Below are positions 1 to 10,745 of a stretch of 64,000 nucleotides of DNA, in pieces. Position 1 is the stretch's first letter. Each line of letters starts with the position of its first letter. Source of the DNA: Parapristionchus giblindavisi (lineage: Eukaryota > Nematoda > Chromadorea > Rhabditida > Diplogasteridae); NCBI GenBank assembly GCA_943737045.1, contig CALSFV010000038.1, positions 844,123-908,122 of the forward strand, in the 5' to 3' direction. The notes beneath the pieces are model-generated. The model was not told the origin of the DNA. It did not search any database and saw only the letters and a program-made list of their open reading frames with translations. Position numbers and translations under genes: made by a program.

Positions 1-377
1 GTCTATTCATTATCGCTTATCTCCCATATACAAATACTTATCATCCAGTCCGTTCTTATTCATCGGTTCTCATCCGATCTATTGCCTTCGGAATGGTCTG
101 TATATTCATACCTGCATTGTGGTTGTCCAGATATGGATTGACATAAACAAGTTGGATATGATAATCTAGCACATGGACAAGATCTTCTCATTCGTGATAA
201 TGTCGAGTCTCTTTCTCTCGATTGATGAGATGATCTCTTTAATAATAAGAAATATATTTTATTCTTTTATTTTTCGTTCTCTGATTATTGTTCATGTATT
301 TCCTTTAGATGAAAACACTTCCGTGAATGAGGAAAGTTTGTGTTGTTTGATCAATGAATACAGAAGCATGAATTGAG

Positions 378-466
378 TAGAAGATGACAGAGGGAGATTG
401 AAAAGGGAGAGGGAGAGATTGAAAAGGGAGAGGTAGAGATTGAAAAGGGAGAGGTAGAGATTCATG
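378..466. repeat. purine-rich minisatellite
   Basis: About four tandem copies of a 24-base unit of the form AGATTGAAAAGGGAGAGG plus a few bases. It belongs to the GAGAGG-type low-complexity sequence found between genes throughout the window. The remaining sequence from 1 to about 1650 shows no gene I can support, only AT-rich unique DNA. Confidence 0.8.
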
Positions 467-1639
467 GATGGCATTTGGGATGGTTCCGTGTAAGTCAAAT
501 AGATAGAATGACCAATGGGGAGAAATAGATGGATAAGACGTGATTATCACTTGTGTGTATTGTTTCTTTGTCTATTTCGAATGTTAGAACAAATAGAAGA
601 AGAGATTATGATGAAGAAAAAGAGGTGATGAAAGATGTATATGGAACAACTATATTATAGTAAATGGAGATGATCCATTCATATGATATGACTCAATGAC
701 AAATCAGAAATAACTATTGTGGAATAATTACGATTGAAATTATCATTACTCACTGCATTCAAATTCTATGTGAATTTCAAGCATTGCCAATATAAAATGA
801 ACGAACTAAATTTTGGATCGTCAAGCAAATTGTGAAAAGACCAAAAAGGTAATATAAGAAAGAATATGAGAAATTTGCATTAAAACTTTTTTTGTATTTT
901 TAAAAATAAATACCAAATATAACTGAGAGGTTGAAAAATACGTTGAAAAGGCATGACTTAAACATAGTATAGTAAAATATCTAATAATGTTAGGTTTTAA
1001 AAAAGAGAGACGATAGATTGAAAATGACAAGAGCTTTAAAAAAGATATAGAAATATACAAATGTTAAAATATACGGAAGGATGTTGAGAAATCTTTAAAT
1101 TTAATGGTAAGAACAATAGTTGACGACGAGAAGTTAGAAATAAATGATATTGAGACAAGGAGGAGGTAATAGAAAAAAAGTAGGAGAGTTAAGTTATGAA
1201 ATGGTTGTTTCATTCAGAGATAGAAGAAATACATTAATGAGAATGAGAATTTTGAAATACAGATCGTATTTTAATAATGTGTCTGTCTTAATTTATGAAA
1301 CAACTATATGTATGTGTGTTGAGTTTCAAAAGTACATACAATAACGTCAGGTCTATAAGTATTTTATAATGATTGGAGAAAAAGTAATAAAGGAATTTAG
1401 ATAACCATTGTTTCAGGTAAAATGAAATAAATGTGTTAATTAGCATACCTCATCGGGATTCTTCGATGTTATGACATGAAGGGTCAATACAAGAAAGAAT
1501 ATAGAATATCTCATTTGTAGTGAGAAATGAAGAGAAGAGAAAGGGGAAAGAGGTCGGACTTATAACTGAATGAATGAGAAGACCGGTCAATACCCATCCC
1601 TCCTCCCTTCAACGTTCACGATCATCTTAGATGGAGAAA

Positions 1640-1815
1640 AAGAGAATTAGAGAGGGAGAATGAGGTAAAGGGAGAGGGAGAGATTGTAGAGGTAGAGGGA
1701 GAAGGAGAGATTGTAGAGGTAGAGGGAGAAGGAGAGGGAGAGACTGTAGAGGGAGAGGAAGATACTGTAGAGGAAGAGGGAGAGGCAGAGGCAGAGATTG
1801 TAGAGGGAGAGATCC
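1640..1815. repeat. GAGAGG-type minisatellite
   Basis: Imperfect tandem repeat of GAGATTGTAGAGG-like units interspersed with GGGAGAGG. The opposite strand gives Ser/Pro/Leu-rich open frames that are products of the repeat, not genes. From 1816 to 2595 I see no gene; a GC-richer patch at about 2050-2230 contains a short hairpin, ATCACTG and CAGTGAT separated by 6 bases, at about 2196-2215. Confidence 0.75.
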
Positions 1816-2595
1816 GTGAAGACAAGGGATAGGATATTTGAGTGCGTGTTCAAGTTGAGTCAAAGAGATTCTATTCATGTTCAAGGAAGTGAAATAAAGA
1901 AGAGAAGACACATCTAATAAAAGATTTTGAAACGGAACGATGAGGTTTGAAACCCCCCTCAAGTATCTCTCCATTTGTGTCATTTGTTCAAGACCAACAC
2001 ATTTTATTCTTTCGATTGTTGTTTGTGTGTAACAGACGTACATATAAGTATATTCCCGGTTTCCGGTTTCGGTTTCATCGATTCCCGGTCGTGACACCGC
2101 TTCCACCCGAAAGGGAAATTGATACTGACTAGATCATGCGGTAATGTAGGTCCGAAGAAGATATTAGGCCCTCCAGACTGAATTGGCCTTGAAATTATCA
2201 CTGGCCTAGCAGTGATCACCGGCAGGACTTCGTGTGCCTTGAATAACGTGTTATACCTTTATCTTTTTACCTTTTTACAAGTATATCTAGGTTTGCATGC
2301 ACTTTTTTATAAAAATTAACAATCCAATACATTCAATGTGAATAATTTAATCGTCGATCTTCATAATGTATTAATCTTCATAGCTATAATTATTTACTTA
2401 TGAAAATAGGAAATAGAATCACTTATAAAAAACAAGAAATTCGATTCCGGAGGCTATGTTTATTTAAATTTCTTTTATTTGAGAAAATTTTCTATGTGAG
2501 GCCCATTCTTCATTCTTTCTTCAATTCTCTGGTCCTATCTACGATTTCAAAAGGAAAAAAAAGAAGACGAGATTGAACCGTTTATTATATTTTTT

Positions 2596-2754
2596 CCTAA
2601 TCGTCTAGACTGGATATCGTGCTATTAGTTGTTTGTATGATAAAAGTGTGAAGAGTGATAGATAGAGATAAGACTAGATACTTTGAGGAAGAATCATTGT
2701 ATCTATTTGATCTCTTTATGCACATACAATCAATCAACAACATTTGTCAAGGAA
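2596..2754. repeat. 159-bp dispersed duplication, copy 1
   Basis: This 159-base block recurs at 6883-7041 in the same orientation and exactly the same length, with only about five mismatches (for example TCGTGC against TCGACT near base 25). Looser similarity continues leftwards, with shared AATCTTCATAATGT motifs near 2360 and 6755. It contains no open frame. Copy 2 lies just 3' of the Gly-Tyr peptide gene, so copy 1 may mark a duplicated 3' flank. Confidence 0.85.
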
Positions 2755-2999
2755 TTTTTTCCATTTCTTGATTTTGTGTTTGATAATCATTTTGGTCAAT
2801 CTGTTTCATTCCAACCAGAGGAGATCATATCCCCCGAGACATACGATATATGACGAGATTTACAATCATTGGTCAAGTAAGGTTGATTAGGCCTTACTAT
2901 TTTGGCATTTTTTTAATTTATCGATTGAATCACTTCGTATAATATCATTGTTCACTCGACTAGTTTTTTAAAAATTCGTATAAATTTTTTGAGTATTGA

Positions 3000-3282
3000 T
3001 TAATCTTCATGGAATGAAGACATACCCTGTTGATGACGTTGTCGACGAAGATCTCGATACTCCTTTAGATTCTTCACAATCGGATTAGTCAAACATTCTC
3101 TGCACACTAATCGATACTGTAATTTGTATTCGATGACTACCATTATCACTACAATATCCGGCGTTATTGTAGACATCATTTACCTTTCCATTGTCTCCTC
3201 TATGCATCGATCGAAGATGCTGAGTGAGTAGTTCATTGGTAGCCAAAGGTATTCCACAATATTCATACGGGAATAAAACCAT
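3000..3282 (-). pseudogene. degenerate two-exon zinc-finger-like fragment
   Basis: Two exons join in frame: 3184-3282 (33 codons, starting ATG GTT TTA) and 3000-3116 (38 codons and stop), with a 67-bp intron GTAAAT...TTACAG. The 71-residue product has a C2H2-like segment, YCG, then 11 residues, HLRSMH. The first Cys of a classical finger is replaced by Tyr (PYEYCG). Exon 2 has a CREC pair followed by a basic stretch RRQRH, but the spacing is not that of a classical finger. No upstream exon is found, because a satellite begins at 3450. It may be a relic of a larger zinc-finger gene or a very small gene; I favour a relic. Confidence 0.35.
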
Positions 3283-3451
3283 CGCGACTCTAGTAATTGT
3301 AAAATCGATAAACGGAAGACATGTTCATAAAAGTACAATAAAAAAAGAAGAATCAAATAGAAAAGTCCAACAAAAATTAACAAATGATGAAAAAAAACGC
3401 CATTAAGTCTAGGCGGAACCTAAAATAGTAAGACAATAAGTGACTCGTTAG

Positions 3452-4880
3452 TGAGAGACTGATTGTCTCACTTTTGAGAGACTGATTGTCTCACTTTTGA
3501 GAGACTGATTGTCTCACTTTTGAGAGACTGATTGTCTCACTTTTGAGAGACTGATTGTCTCACTTTTGAGAGACTGATTGTCTCACTTTTGAGAGACTGA
3601 TTGTCTCACTTTTGAGAGACTGATTGTCTCACTTTTGAGAGACTGATTGTCTCACTTTTGAGAGACTGATTGTCTCACTTTTGTGAGACTGATTGTCTCA
3701 CTTTTGAGAGACTGATTGTCTCACTTTTGAGAGACTGATTGTCTCACTTTTGAGAGACTGATTGTCTCACTTTTGAGAGACTGATTGTCTCACTTTTGAG
3801 AGACTGATTGTCTCACTTTTGAGAGACTGATTGTCTCACTTTTGAGAGACTGATTGTCTCACTTTTGAGAGACTGATTGTCTCACTTTTGTGAGACTGAT
3901 TGTCTCACTTTTGTGAGACTGATTGTCTCACTTTTGAGAGACTGATTGTCTCACTTTTGAGAGACTGATTGTCTCACTTTTGAGAGACTGATTGTCTCAC
4001 TTTTGAGAGACTGATTGTCTCACTTTTGAGAGACTGATTGTCTCACTTTTGAGAGACTGATTGTCTCACTTTTGAGAGACTGATTGTCTCACTTTTGTGA
4101 GACTGATTGTCTCACTTTTGTGAGACTGATTGTCTCACTTTTGAGAGACTGATTGTCTCACTTTTGAGAGACTGATTGTCTCACTTTTGAGAGACTGATT
4201 GTCTCACTTTTGAGAGACTGATTGTCTCACTTTTGAGAGACTGATTGTCTCACTTTTGAGAGACTGATTGTCTCACTTTTGAGAGACTGATTGTCTCACT
4301 TTTGAGAGACTGATTGTCTCACTTTTGAGAGACTGATTGTCTCACTTTTGAGAGACTGATTGTCTCACTTTTGAGAGACTGATTGTCTCACTTTTGAGAG
4401 ACTGATTGTCTCACTTTTGAGAGACTGATTGTCTCACTTTTGAGAGACTGATTGTCTCACTTTTGAGAGACTGATTGTCTCACTTTTGAGAGACTGATTG
4501 TCTCACTTTTGAGAGACTGATTGTCTCACTTTTGAGAGACTGATTGTCTCACTTTTGAGAGACTGATTGTCTCACTTTTGAGAGACTGATTGTCTCACTT
4601 TTGAGAGACTGATTGTCTCACTTTTGAGAGACTGATTGTCTCACTTTTGAGAGACTGATTGTCTCACTTTTGAGAGACTGATTGTCTCACTTTTGAGAGA
4701 CTGATTGTCTCACTTTTGAGAGACTGATTGTCTCACTTTTGAGAGACTGATTGTCTCACTTTTGAGAGACTGATTGTCTCACTTTTGAGAGACTGATTGT
4801 CTCACTTTTGAGAGACTGATTGTCTCACTTTTGAGAGACTGATTGTCTCACTTTTGAGAGACTGATTGTCTCACTTTTGA
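3452..4880. repeat. 23-bp satellite array, about 62 copies
   Basis: Head-to-tail array of the 23-base unit GAGAGACTGATTGTCTC plus ACTTTT, almost without sequence variation. Each unit contains the inverted repeat GAGAC-TGATT-GTCTC. In a minority variant (TTTTGTGAGACTG) the stem lengthens to a perfect GTGAGAC/GTCTCAC. Variants fall near 3683, 3890, 3913, 4097 and 4120, spacings that are multiples of 23 with a 207-base (nine-unit) period. There are no spacers, so it is not a CRISPR array. The last unit breaks off at 4880. Confidence 0.97.
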
Positions 4881-6882
4881 CACAGATTATCTCATAACAG
4901 CTTCGAGTCATCAACTGTCTCATATGTGAGCAAATTCTTTCGGAGACAATCCAGTTAGGCAATCAATATCTAAGTCATTACTCTTTGAGTAAAGAGATTT
5001 GCAATTTATTCATTGAACCATTCATGACCATTACGATATGATCTTTTTTCGTATCTCCTCTTAACCGTGATCATAGATTTTAACATCCTTATCGCATATC
5101 TCTCATTTACAGCATTCATTCAACATTATCTGTTTGTGTATCTAGTGATATTTCGAACTCTTTGCACACTGAATTAGTTACATCTAGACCCCCATGGATA
5201 GTCCCCAGATATAATTAAGCCTTTTCCAAGATATACCCTTAGCTCCCACTGATCTCAAAACCTAACCCGAACTCGCTCTCTTAGCGACGGAGATCCATAG
5301 GCACATCCATTTATAATATGATGCAATGAATATGAATAAATCCTTTCACTGTGAACTTCTTTTTTACCCTTACCCAATTATGATCTAACTGTCTTTTCTT
5401 CTTTCACTGTTAGAGGTCAAAGAAATAGTGAATTTAAAAAATTGTTAATTCAGTAACGATTATTTGTTTTTAAACTTATTTGTAAAATAAGGATCTTCTC
5501 TGTAATCTCCTTGAATACTTCCTAGAACACTCAAAAAAGGAGTGTTAACACATGATGATGTAGATGTCTTCGTGTATATTGTCTATTCCTTCCCTTTCCA
5601 TAATCCTTCCCGTCTCCATTCCATTCATGTTCTTTAATCACTCAAAAAAGTGTTAAATAGATAAGGAGATGAGGAAGGTTTGGTCAAAAGATTTAGTTAT
5701 GAAATGACTCTCGTCTTAATCTTTAACTTCACACTTTAAACACAAACATTCCATTTCGTTTTTGATTATTCAATTGATATTCAATAGTTCTTTTTAAGTT
5801 TGCTCTGAATGAGTACTTTGATATAATCAAACTAAGTAATGTGAATCCCTGGTGATCCTCTTCTGTGGCCTCATCTCTCAAAAATACATATTTTTGCCTG
5901 AAATATTGAAAATTTCACAGTTCAATTTATTTTAACACAGTTTTGTAGAGAAAAGTAAGTCAGAGGCAGGGTGGAATTTGTTGACAGTTTTAATCTTCTA
6001 TTTCTGAGAGATTTTCTACATTCAAGAAAACAGTACAAGACGAAATTGATGCATGAACCCACGAAAAGATTGTTGTCGTTCATTATGTCTGGATGGAAGT
6101 TGGAAGTACACTAGACATTCCAAAGTACTATATGATATGGTTTAGATGATTATAATAGGCGAGAGTGGAATGGATAACGTAGTCGAAGAAAATCTCACAA
6201 TTAGAGCTGTGCCTTTTTTGAAGAACTTAGTTGCGAGAGTTTTACGAGATCTTCTAAATCTTAAATATACAAACCAAAAAAAGGTAAATTTTCAGATTTT
6301 TTCGAATTTTCTATCACATATCACATTTGTTTATAGACTTAAAAATTGGAATGTGAAACTTTCAAAATTATTTTGCAATGCACGTTGATGCTTTCCTTTT
6401 TGTGTATTATCTCTATTTGGAGGATTATGAGGTAGATAATGTCATGATAAGATCAAAGTCTCATAAACGAAATTGTACTTCCCGTTCATATATCTAATTC
6501 ATTCTATTATAATCACGGAAGTATTTATTTTGTCAATGATTTATTATCTGTTTTATTTTGCTATTTCTCTTGCAAAAAAAAGTAAGCCAAAGACCCTACA
6601 ATGTAATACCTTTTATCCCTTGTTGTTTTGATCCATGTGTGATCGTGTATTGCAAAGTTCAGTGAGAAGTTATTTAATCACCGAAGAGGAGTCAATAAAA
6701 TTAGATTGTAGATAAATGATATTTTGCAATGTTCATAAAGTGTGATATTCTGCTAATCTTCATAATGTGTATAATCATATATAATGATTTTCACCTCAAG
6801 AAAGAACATCCCATTTTCAGTGTTTTCTCGTCCAATAAATTACTTTAAAAATAGAATATGACATGTTTATCACTTTTTTGGT
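4881..6882. other. intergenic AT-rich DNA, no supported gene
   Basis: No supported gene. A plus-strand open frame at 6146-6388 begins with a moderately convincing 46-residue segment (MDNVVEENLTIRAVPF and onward) and meets a donor-like AAG|GTAAATTTTCAG. It has no recognisable relatives or partner exons, so I do not call it. Confidence 0.5.
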
Positions 6883-7041
6883 CCTAATCGTCTAGACTGG
6901 ATATCGACTCATTAGTTGTTTGTATGATAAAAGTGTGAAGAGTGATAGATAGAGATAAGACTAGATACATTGAGGAAGAATCATTGTATCTATTTGATCT
7001 CTTTATGCACATACAATCAATCAACAACATTTGTCAAGGAA
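6883..7041. repeat. 159-bp dispersed duplication, copy 2
   Basis: Second copy of the block at 2596-2754. It ends 52 bases before the stop codon side of the minus-strand Gly-Tyr peptide gene, so it lies in or just past that gene's 3' untranslated region. Confidence 0.85.
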
Positions 7042-7092
7042 GTAACACAAAAGTGATTTATATTATTTATTAAATTATTTATATATAATCAT

Positions 7093-7780
7093 CTATTTCT
7101 TCTTTCCATAACAGCCAATTCCGATTCCCATTCCACATCCTGAAATTCATTTTTTAGAAATATATCTTAATTTGAGATGATAAATGAGAATAACTATTAC
7201 TCTTTACACGAAGAGTTGTCATAGATTACATAATCTATCCAATAGAGTAATAATAAATATCAGTCCATCTTTTACTTATCTACATATAAAACAAATGTGT
7301 GGCAAAGAGAAGAAGAATGACTAAAATAACTCCTTTCAACGTAACCATTTGTAGTATAAGGAGTAATATAGTCAATGAGGTATTACAATATACCTCTAGA
7401 ATATCCTCCTCCTCCATAGCCACCACCCATACCTCCACATCCAAAACCTCCACATCCTCCGTATCCCATACCGTATCCACCGTATCCTCCATAGCCCATA
7501 CCGTAGCCTCCATATCCACCGTAACCCATACCATATCCTCCTCCGAATCCACACATGCTACCACAGCCTGAAACTACAATTAAAATGGTTAACAAAAAGT
7601 AGAATCGTTTTGATAGCAGAAGAGTATTGTTGATCGAGTTGAGGGTAATAAAATAAGAAAGGGAAAGAATTCTTTACCAAGACCAATTCCGATTCCACAT
7701 CCAATGCCTAGAAAACATGCATTGGTTTGTAGAAGAAGTAGTGAAAAGAAGATGAAGAGAATAGATGAAGAAGTATTCAT
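7093..7780 (-). CDS. Gly-Tyr-rich secreted peptide (nlp/cnc antimicrobial type)
   Basis: Three exons in consistent phase: 7678-7780, 7394-7567 and 7093-7139, giving 107 residues. Residues 1-22 are a classic signal peptide (MNTSSSILFIFFSLLLLQTNA). A Gly-Ile/Cys stretch (GIGCGIGIGLGCG) follows, then a low-complexity core of YGGYGGYGMGYGG repeats, then a mirror-like end CGMGIGIGCYGKKK. It is likely secreted. Composition and size resemble the nematode YGGYG peptides (nlp-29 group, caenacins) induced in epidermis on infection or wounding; that role is inference from composition. The paired GIG(C) motifs at both ends and six or more Cys differ from textbook caenacins, so an eggshell or cuticle structural peptide is an alternative. 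The three exons match three structural modules. Confidence 0.75.
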
Positions 7781-8833
7781 TGGATAGAAGAAAATGAACT
7801 ATGATGATATGGATTCAATTGACCATCTCTTATATATATAGTCAATCTACCGGAACCCAGATTCCAAGTAGGTGTTCATTCTCTCGGGCTCTCTCTATAT
7901 TCCATACTCTCTTATCGTCTTCACTTCTCTCATTCTCTTCATATATCATAGTATCTCTCGATAATATTGAAGTGGTCTCAAGTATATCAAATCGACCTCC
8001 ACCTATCTATCTATACCTCTTCTCATCTCTTTGTTCCTTTGAATTCTTCCGGTTATTCTCTCACAACAAATATCTCCTTTTTGTAGATTGCCAACATCAT
8101 TTATTTTATTAATAATATTATTTATCAACTACAAACTACAATAATACATTGAGAAAGCCCTAATACATGTCGTTTTATGGAGAAGAAGAAAGGGGGATAC
8201 TCATTAGTCGATGGACATTTAATTGGTGGTGTAACTACAGTATACCCGATTGGGAAATGGCAGACGAGTAGGAAATTACACGAATAATTGATCGATTGAT
8301 TTGAGTGGAAAGAGGAGGCGGAGATTAGAGCAAGAAAGGGCGAGGATACTGTAAGATAGATTAGGATACGGTAGAACCATGATGTATCGATTGAAGTTTA
8401 TGAGATTATAGACAGTGGTGAAGGAATTGTGGCAAGAATTAGAAGAATAATTAGTAGATGGAGAAGTAGAATCGAAATATATTGATAATGATAGTGAATT
8501 GATTGAGTAATCGATAAATGAATGAATGAATGAAAATGGAGAGGACTCGTAATGAAGAATAGAAGAGATTCATGATGAAGTAGAAGAAAGAAGATATTGT
8601 AAATGTAATGAATAATCACTTGATAGGAGAAAGATATATGTATGAGGTAGATCAGAGATTATTGATCGATATTGATATTATTGATTCTTCTATACTTTCT
8701 GGACCAACGGACGTGGAAGAAGAATTGGTTGAGCAGAGGCATCATTACATCGATCCCTGTAATTCATTTATTTCATACAATCATAGAAAAATATAAGTCA
8801 CAGTACAGTATCCCCAAATTTAAATTCCAAATC
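7781..8833. other. intergenic DNA, probable upstream region of the peptide gene
   Basis: About 1 kb between the start of the Gly-Tyr peptide gene and the 3' end of the membrane-protein gene, both minus strand. It is AT-rich with no supported exon. A plus-strand frame near 8690-8790 is the strand opposite the likely 3' untranslated region of the next gene and has no support. Confidence 0.4.
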
Positions 8834-9771
8834 TTAGGGATAAATAGTTTTGATAGTAAACAATGTGGCTATGAAGTATTTTTGCACCCTTTTCATCAAT
8901 TCCTTCTGATATACAAATCTATTAGGATAACACATTGATTTTTTTACATTTTCAGAAATTGAATTCATAGGTATATATTGATGAAAGCGAACATACCAAT
9001 TTGCGATCTTCTGTGAATTGATCTGTTTACATTTGGAAAGAAGAAACATAATATAAAGTGATTGAAGTAGAAGAATAATCAATAGAATTGCAATGATCCA
9101 TATGACCCATGATGAACTTGAACAAACTTGAGGCCATTCCTATAATTATTTAAATACTTATTTTATTCATATAAATCATTATTGAATAATTGTAAGCCTG
9201 TCTAATAATATAATCTGAACGGATATCCATTCTAAGAAGAGTGAAAAGGTCAAATATAAAATGAATAAAACGATTAAATTAGGTAAACGTACGAGTAGTT
9301 TTGCATTTGAAAAAAAAATAGCATGTAGGATAAATTAAATTAAAGTTTAAAAAATTTTAAAGCAATAATTATTTAATAAGTGTAACTAATATAAAATACT
9401 CACAGTTGGATTCATAAGATGTTCATTATTCAATTTAGTGTCACAATCACCGTGTTCTTTCTGAAAATATATAATATATCTACTACGTTTATCTATGATC
9501 CTCACTCTTTCTGAGATCAATTAAAATGTGTAAACTAATAATTCTCACGTTAAAATTATTGCATGGAAAAGTGAAAAAAATCAAAATAATGCAATAGTGA
9601 TATCATTTAGAGAGAAATATAACATATTTGTAAATATTAATTGAAATGAAGAATATGACATACAATGATAGTATAAAAGCAACACGATGCAGTTGTTGTG
9701 TTGATGGGAGGTCTCACTTTGTATCCATCATTCATATCACAACTAATTACTGAAATGATATTATTATTATA

Positions 9772-9846
<75 letters not shown>

Positions 9847-10432
9847 TATAATAATATTTACAACGATCTTTTTTCGTACAAGTCATATCTACCGTATATT
9901 CTATTCATCTTTTCCATCTACAACTTCCTTATTACTCTCAATCCTTCTTTATTCCTCTCTCTAATCCCTCCTCTATCTCCATCTCAGCCATTCAAAGGTT
10001 AATCACACAATCATTCTATTTATTCTTTGCAAAGCAAAGATAAATACATTATTACAAGATACTTTTTTATCGTGTACAACTTGACTACCATAATCTCGAA
10101 GACTACCGTAATCTCAAATACTACCGTACTCTCGAAGACTATCGTAATCTCAAAGACTACCGTAATCTCAAAGACTACTGTAATCAATTCATGGTCCACT
10201 CACCAGTTCCACAGCTTTGACTGCCTTTCATAAACTGTTCATCACAAGAAGGCATTTGTGCATCGGGTGTCTGAAATGAATGGTGTGATATGAGAAACGT
10301 CGTCATACACCATCACACTCTCACCATACTTACCTGTAGATAATCTTTGCAATCATTCCTACAATAGACTGAAGTATAGACGTCGCTCAAGATTAAGGAA
10401 GGGAATAGAGAAAGAAGGAGAAGAATGTACAT
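8834..10432 (-). CDS. Cys-rich type I single-pass membrane protein, unknown family
   Basis: Five exons in consistent phase: 10334-10432, 10204-10270, 9664-9749, 9404-9460 and 8834-9139, giving about 204 residues. The ATG lies directly after a TTTCAG-A acceptor, suggesting spliced-leader trans-splicing. Residues 1-16 form a signal peptide (MYILLLLSLFPSLILS). An ectodomain of about 95 residues has ten or more Cys, including YCRNDC, PSC, SCG, SCD, SCC and DCD. A transmembrane helix (WVIWIIAILLIILLLQSLYI) and a basic cytoplasmic tail of about 70 residues follow. The tail continues unspliced to TAA; using the donor-like GTATGT inside it would create an immediate stop. A small cell-surface receptor or ligand is plausible, but I do not recognise the domain. 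A (TTA)n tract sits in intron 2. Confidence 0.7.
9758..9846. repeat. (ATT)n microsatellite
   Basis: About 27 ATT triplets with a few interruptions, inside intron 2 of the Cys-rich membrane protein gene. A much shorter (ATT)n occurs at about 20531-20561 in a phosphatase intron. Confidence 0.95.
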
Positions 10433-10639
10433 TCTGAAATGTACTGTATGAGATTATAATAGAAGGATACTATAGGAGGATACTGTAAGTATTATGAAAC
10501 TGTAGGGGTTGGGATACTGTATGGATATGATAGAGTACACAGAGAGTATGTAGTATGGTGGAAAGTATTGGTGAATAATGAAGAGGTTCAATTGAATGAA
10601 ATATGTGTGAAGGAGGAAGTGAAATGAAATGGACAAGAG

Positions 10640-10745
10640 GAAGGATGAATGGAGAGGGAGAGGGAGAGGGAGAGGGAGAGGGAGAGGGAGAGGGAGAGGG
10701 AGAGGGAGAGGGAGAGGGAGAGGAAGAGGAAGAGGAGGAGAGAGG
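10640..10745. repeat. (GGGAGA)n tract
   Basis: Near-perfect GGGAGA hexamer array, about 13 units, upstream of the minus-strand membrane-protein gene. The strand bias (purines on plus) is the same as in other tracts of the window. Confidence 0.9.

Noticed and set aside
1627..2106. 159-residue minus-strand frame
   Set aside because: Mostly Leu/Pro/Ser from the GAGAGG minisatellite, with no splice or domain support.
3452..4880. CRISPR-like palindromic direct repeats
   Set aside because: The 23-bp units are contiguous with no spacers and the genome is eukaryotic; it is satellite DNA.
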